A DNA stretch of 10,135 bases, taken from the NCBI GenBank assembly GCA_004525055.1, contig SPDF01000038.1:1-10135 (forward strand), given 5' to 3'. Positions 6,729 through 10,135 of the stretch are shown here, piece after piece. Source of the DNA: Gemmatimonadales bacterium (lineage in GTDB: Bacteria; Gemmatimonadota; Gemmatimonadetes; Gemmatimonadales; GWC2-71-9). Both the position numbers and the translations under genes were made by a program. Numbering within the stretch: the stretch's first letter is position 1; each line of letters starts with the position of its first letter. The notes under the pieces are model-generated. The model was not told where the DNA came from. It made no database searches and saw only the letters and a list, made by a program, of their open reading frames with translations.

Positions 6729-6732
6729 CACC

Positions 6733-7743
6733 ATGGCGGTCAAAGTTGGCATCAATGGATTCGGCCGGATCGGACGGAACGTCGTGCGGGCGGCAAAGAA
6801 GATGGGGTCCACCGACCTCGACTTCGTCGCGGTCAACGACCTGACGGACACCAAGACCCTCGCACATCTCCTCAAGTACGACTCTGTGCACGGCCGGTTC
6901 GACGGGACCGTCGAGGCTCGCGAAGGTGCCCTCGTCGTCAACGGCGACACCATGAAGGTCCTCTCGGAACAGGACCCGTCCAAGCTGCCGTGGAAGGAGC
7001 TCGGTGTCGACGTCGTGCTCGAGGCCACCGGCCGGTTTACCGACCGGGAGCACGCCGCCATGCATCTTTCAGCGGGTGCGCGCAAGGTGGTGATCTCCGC
7101 CCCGGCCAAAAAGGAAGACGTCACCATCGTGTACGGCGTCAACAACGACAGTTACGATCCGGCCAGCCACCACATCATTTCCAACGCGAGCTGCACCACC
7201 AACTGCCTGGTGCCGGTGGTCAAGGTCATCCTTGAGAGATTCGGGTTCGTGCACGGGTTCATGACGACGATTCACTCGTACACCAACGACCAGAAGATCC
7301 TCGACCTGCCGCACAAGGATTTGCGCCGGGCTCGTGCCGCGGCGGTCTCAATTATCCCGACCAGCACCGGCGCCGCCAAGGCCACCGCCCTCGTCATCCC
7401 GGAGGTCAAGGGGAAGATCGATGGCGTGGCGCTCCGGGTGCCAACGCCGGACGTCTCGGTGGTCGCCCTGACGGTTGAAGTCAAGAAGAGGACGACCGTT
7501 GAGGAGGTGAACGCGGCCTTCCGTGAATACGCCGAGGGGGCCATGAAGGGCGTGCTGGCGGTGAGCGACGAACCGCTGGTTTCGGTGGACTACATCGGAG
7601 ACGTGGCGTCGAGCACGATCGACCTGCTGTCCACCAATGTCGTGGACGGCACCCTCGTGAGCGTGACCAGCTGGTACGACAACGAGATGGGGTACTCGGC
7701 GCGGTGCGTCGATCTCATGTCGTACATCGGCGCGCGGTTGTGA
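6733..7743 (+). CDS. gap: Glyceraldehyde-3-phosphate dehydrogenase, type I (GapA-like)
   Basis: Oxidises glyceraldehyde 3-phosphate with phosphate and NAD to 1,3-bisphosphoglycerate in glycolysis. The 336-residue length is typical. The Rossmann loop is Gly-Phe-Gly-Arg-Ile-Gly-Arg at 9-15. The catalytic Cys154 is in Ser-Asn-Ala-Ser-Cys-Thr-Thr-Asn, with His181 in Thr-Ile-His-Ser-Tyr. Asp36 (Val-Asn-Asp-Leu) and the Asp-Leu-Pro-His-Lys-Asp-Leu segment match NAD-preferring glycolytic GapA enzymes rather than the NADP-using GapB/plant type; cofactor choice is inferred from these residues. The end motif Trp-Tyr-Asp-Asn-Glu-Met-Gly-Tyr-Ser is intact. Its TGA overlaps the pgk GTG, so the product made here can be used by the enzyme translated next. 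Confidence 0.97.
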   Translation: MAVKVGINGFGRIGRNVVRAAKKMGSTDLDFVAVNDLTDTKTLAHLLKYDSVHGRFDGTVEAREGALVVNGDTMKVLSEQDPSKLPWKELGVDVVLEATGRFTDREHAAMHLSAGARKVVISAPAKKEDVTIVYGVNNDSYDPASHHIISNASCTTNCLVPVVKVILERFGFVHGFMTTIHSYTNDQKILDLPHKDLRRARAAAVSIIPTSTGAAKATALVIPEVKGKIDGVALRVPTPDVSVVALTVEVKKRTTVEEVNAAFREYAEGAMKGVLAVSDEPLVSVDYIGDVASSTIDLLSTNVVDGTLVSVTSWYDNEMGYSARCVDLMSYIGARL

Positions 7744-8930
7744 AGCGGACGCTCGCCTCGCTCGACCCGGCGGCCCTGGAGGGCCGCCGGGCGCTGGTCC
7801 GGGTGGACTTCAACTGCCCGATTGCCGACGGCCGCGTCACCGACGACCTGCGGATCAGGGCGGCCCTCCCCACCATCAAGTACCTGCGGGACCGGGGTGC
7901 GCGTGTTGTTCTCCTCTCCCACCTGGGCCGCCCCAAGGGAGCGCCGAATCCCAAGTACTCAATGCAGCCGGTCGTCCGGGCCCTCGAGGGTCTCCTGGGT
8001 GCGCCAGTCACCTTCCTGCCGGACCCTGTTTCCGACGATGCGGTGGCCACTACGCGCCACATGCCGCGGGGCGGGATTGCCGTGGCCGAGAACACCCGGT
8101 TCTTTCCCGGCGAAGAAGCGAACGACCCCGTGCTGGCCGAGCGCTTTGCCGCCCTCGGTGATTTCTACGTCAATGATGCCTTCGGCTCGGCACACCGGGC
8201 GCACGCCAGCACCGAGGGAGTGGCGCGGCTCCTGAAGCCGGCGGTGTCGGGCTTCCTGATGGAGAAGGAGCTGGAATTCCTCGGCCAGGCGCTCACCAAC
8301 CCGAAGCGGCCGTTCGTGGCGGTTATGGGTGGCGCCAAGATTTCCGGGAAGATCGACCTGATCGAGGCGCTGCTGCCCACGGTAGACGCCATCTTGATCG
8401 GGGGCGCCATGGCCTGCACCTTTTTCAAGGCGATGGGGCTCGAAGTCGGGAATTCTCTCGTCGAGGAAGACCGCGTCGAAATGGCGGCCGCGCTGCTCCA
8501 GCGGGCCGGCACGAAGTTGGTGCTCCCCACGGGTGCGGTGGTCGCTCAGAAGCTGGACGGGGCCGCCGAGACACGCACCGTCTCGCGTGACGCCATCCCG
8601 GTGGGTTGGGCGATGTTCGACATCGACCCCGCCAGTGAACGCGAGTTCGCGGCGCGCATTACCGCCGCGGGCACCGTCGTCTGGAACGGCCCGATGGGTG
8701 TCTTCGAGACGCCTCCATTTGATCACGGCACGATGGCCATTGCCGAAGCGATGGCCCGGGCGACCGACGGAGGCACCGTCACCGTGGTGGGGGGTGGGGA
8801 TTCCGCCGCCGCCGTCGCGGCAGCTTCCCTCGCCGACAAGATGTCTCACGTATCGACCGGTGGTGGCGCCTCCCTCGAATTTCTCGAGGGCAAGGTGCTC
8901 CCCGGTGTCGCAGCACTCGACGAAAGCTGA
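7740..8930 (+). CDS. pgk: Phosphoglycerate kinase
   Basis: Transfers phosphate from 1,3-bisphosphoglycerate to ADP, making ATP and 3-phosphoglycerate. Starting at the GTG that overlaps the gap stop gives 396 residues, the normal size; an upstream in-frame start at 7704 would add 12 unrelated residues read from inside gap. The substrate motif Arg21-Val-Asp23-Phe-Asn25 is present, followed by His-Leu-Gly-Arg-Pro-Lys-Gly, Glu-Asn-Thr-Arg-Phe, Gly-Gly-Ala-Lys-Ile-Ser-Gly-Lys and Trp-Asn-Gly-Pro-Met-Gly-Val-Phe-Glu. The nucleotide loop Gly-Gly-Gly-Asp-Ser is at 351-355, and His-Val-Ser-Thr-Gly-Gly-Gly-Ala-Ser comes near the end. The residue after Asn25 is Cys where Val is usual, a mild variation. 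There is no separate ribosome-binding site, so translation is probably coupled to gap. Confidence 0.97.
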   Translation: MKRTLASLDPAALEGRRALVRVDFNCPIADGRVTDDLRIRAALPTIKYLRDRGARVVLLSHLGRPKGAPNPKYSMQPVVRALEGLLGAPVTFLPDPVSDDAVATTRHMPRGGIAVAENTRFFPGEEANDPVLAERFAALGDFYVNDAFGSAHRAHASTEGVARLLKPAVSGFLMEKELEFLGQALTNPKRPFVAVMGGAKISGKIDLIEALLPTVDAILIGGAMACTFFKAMGLEVGNSLVEEDRVEMAAALLQRAGTKLVLPTGAVVAQKLDGAAETRTVSRDAIPVGWAMFDIDPASEREFAARITAAGTVVWNGPMGVFETPPFDHGTMAIAEAMARATDGGTVTVVGGGDSAAAVAAASLADKMSHVSTGGGASLEFLEGKVLPGVAALDES

Positions 8931-8937
8931 GGACCTC

Positions 8938-10135
8938 ATGCGCTTGACCCGTCTGCTCGCCCTCGCGCTCTGCGTGCCGGTTGTGGCGGCCGCCCAGACG
9001 AAGCCGGCGACTCCGCCCCCGAACTTCGATGCCTACGTCGCCGCGGTGATGAAGCAGTTCGACGTGCCGGGGATGGGCATCGCCATCGTGAAGGACGGGC
9101 AGGTGGTGCTCGCCAAGGGCTACGGCGTCAAGCGTCTCGGCTCGAGTGAGAAGGTGGACGCGGATACCCGGTTCGGGATCGCGTCGAACACCAAGGCGTT
9201 CACGGCGCTGGCGCTCGGCATGCTGGTGGAGGAGGGGAAGCTCGAGTGGGACGCCCCGGTGGTGAACTACCTCCCCGAGTTCATGATGTGGGATCCCTGG
9301 GTGACGCGGCAGATCACGGTGCGCGACATCCTCGTGCACCGCAGCGGCCTCGGACTCGGCGCGGGCGATCTCCTCTGGTGGCCGCCGACGACGTATACGC
9401 CCAAGGAGATCATGGCCCGACTCCGCTATATCGAGCCCGCCACCAGCTTCCGCAGCGCCTACGCCTACGACAACGTCCTCTATCTTGTGGCGGGGCAGTT
9501 GATCGAAAAGGTGTCGGGCCAGAGCTGGTCGGATTTCATCACGAACCGAATCATGCGCCCGGTCGGGATGAAGGAGGCCAACAGCACGCACGCCGCCGCA
9601 GGTGAAGCCGGGGGCAACGTCTCCGCAACCCACGCGCGGGTGAATGGGACGGTGCAGGTCGTCAAGCCGTTCTCCGACCCGAACACCGACCCCGCCGGCG
9701 GCATCAACGCCGGCGCCAACGACATGGCGCGCTGGATGATTGCCCAGATGGACTCCGGCCGCGTCGGCGACAAGCGGCTCTGGAAGCAAAGCACGACCCG
9801 GGAGCAGTGGAGTCTGGTGACCCCGATCAGGGCCGGCGTGTCGCCGAAGGAACTCGCCCCGTGGACCGCCAGCTTCACCGGCTATGGCCTCGGGTTCTTT
9901 CTGCGCGACTACCGGGGCCAGAAACTGGTGACGCACACCGGCGGCCTCCCGGGATTTGTCTCGCTCCTGATGATGCTCCCGAATCAGAAGGTCGGCGTGG
10001 TGGTGCTGACCAACCAGGAGTCCGGCGCCGCCTTCCAGTCCGTCGGTTTGAAGGTCCTCGACTATTACCTCAACGCGCCGGCGTTTGACTGGCTCGGGGG
10101 GTACGCGGCGCGCGTCGCCCGGTTCGATTCGGCGA
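8938..10135 (+). CDS. Exported serine hydrolase, class C beta-lactamase/PBP fold (S12), 3' end outside window
   Basis: An open frame of 399 full codons that leaves the window without a stop. Residues 1 to about 20 form a signal peptide: Arg at 2 and 5, a Leu/Ala/Val core, then Ala-Ala-Ala-Gln, so the product should be exported. The three S12 active-site elements are present in order and at normal spacing: Ser83-Asn-Thr-Lys86, Tyr177-Asp-Asn179 and His333-Thr-Gly335. Val-His-Arg-Ser-Gly-Leu, a usual family motif, lies between the first two. The class includes beta-lactamases, D-aminopeptidases, carboxypeptidases and esterases, and motifs alone do not tell which; resistance should not be inferred. 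After the catalytic domain, the Asp-Trp-Leu stretch near 10087 may begin the extra C-terminal domain seen in many relatives. GAGGA at 8929-8933 serves the ATG, 7 bases after pgk, so co-transcription with gap-pgk is likely. Confidence 0.9.
   Translation, partial: MRLTRLLALALCVPVVAAAQTKPATPPPNFDAYVAAVMKQFDVPGMGIAIVKDGQVVLAKGYGVKRLGSSEKVDADTRFGIASNTKAFTALALGMLVEEGKLEWDAPVVNYLPEFMMWDPWVTRQITVRDILVHRSGLGLGAGDLLWWPPTTYTPKEIMARLRYIEPATSFRSAYAYDNVLYLVAGQLIEKVSGQSWSDFITNRIMRPVGMKEANSTHAAAGEAGGNVSATHARVNGTVQVVKPFSDPNTDPAGGINAGANDMARWMIAQMDSGRVGDKRLWKQSTTREQWSLVTPIRAGVSPKELAPWTASFTGYGLGFFLRDYRGQKLVTHTGGLPGFVSLLMMLPNQKVGVVVLTNQESGAAFQSVGLKVLDYYLNAPAFDWLGGYAARVARFDSA

Noticed and set aside
6673..6732. Twenty-residue N-terminal extension of GAPDH from an upstream GTG
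   Set aside because: The AGGAGA at 6723-6728 and the standard GAPDH opening at 6733 fix the start; the extra residues resemble nothing in the family.
7704..7739. Twelve-residue extension of phosphoglycerate kinase from an upstream ATG inside gap
   Set aside because: The GTG at 7740 gives normal family length and the common GTGA overlap with the gap stop; the extension is not conserved-looking.
8779..9936. Minus-strand open frame of 385 codons (His/Arg-rich) opposite the serine hydrolase
   Set aside because: The plus strand encodes a signal peptide and the complete S12 active-site triad in order, so the antisense frame is not a gene.
1..10135. CRISPR arrays, tRNA or rRNA genes, insertion sequences, phage or defence genes
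   Set aside because: No spaced direct repeats, cloverleaf-like segments, transposase motifs or terminal inverted repeats were seen; nearly all bases belong to recognised housekeeping genes.

Overview
The window is a compact, GC-rich stretch of bacterial housekeeping DNA in which every recognisable gene lies on the + strand. The gene content, the strong G/C bias at third codon positions and the Ala-Ala-Gln end of the last gene's signal peptide would fit Gemmatimonadota or a similar high-GC Gram-negative lineage. That placement is inference: there is no rRNA or other decisive marker.

Layout. (1) Positions 1-625: the end of an open coding frame, then a family-4 (4Fe-4S) uracil-DNA glycosylase whose beginning is broken or misread. 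An in-frame TAA sits where the N-terminus should be, and no ATG/GTG/TTG lies between it and the first cluster cysteine. (2) Positions 588-5955: a tightly packed series of dnaB (replicative helicase), radA (recombination/branch-migration ATPase), ispD (isoprenoid MEP pathway), tsaC (t6A tRNA modification), a YwlE-type protein-arginine/LMW phosphatase and aroE (shikimate pathway). (3) Positions 5939-6670: a ComF-type phosphoribosyltransferase closes the series. Adjacent genes overlap by 4 to 38 bases, or lie one base apart in the dnaB-radA case, so this is probably one transcript with translational coupling; its promoter would lie before the window. (4) Positions 6671-6732: the only clear intergenic gap, AT-rich near its middle and ending in a good Shine-Dalgarno sequence. 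(5) Positions 6733-8930: gap and pgk, consecutive glycolytic enzymes sharing a GTGA overlap. (6) Positions 8938-10135: an exported serine hydrolase of the class C beta-lactamase/PBP (MEROPS S12) fold, 7 bases after pgk and running off the right edge.

Together the first block covers DNA repair and replication (UDG, DnaB, RadA), tRNA and protein modification (TsaC, arginine phosphatase) and two biosynthetic steps (IspD, AroE). The second block produces 1,3-bisphosphoglycerate and uses it to make ATP. I found no RNA genes, CRISPR arrays, insertion sequences, phage genes, attachment sites or convincing terminators. I do not see an undescribed system here. The items most worth checking are the interrupted start of the glycosylase, the arginine-phosphatase signature and the serine hydrolase attached to the glycolytic pair.
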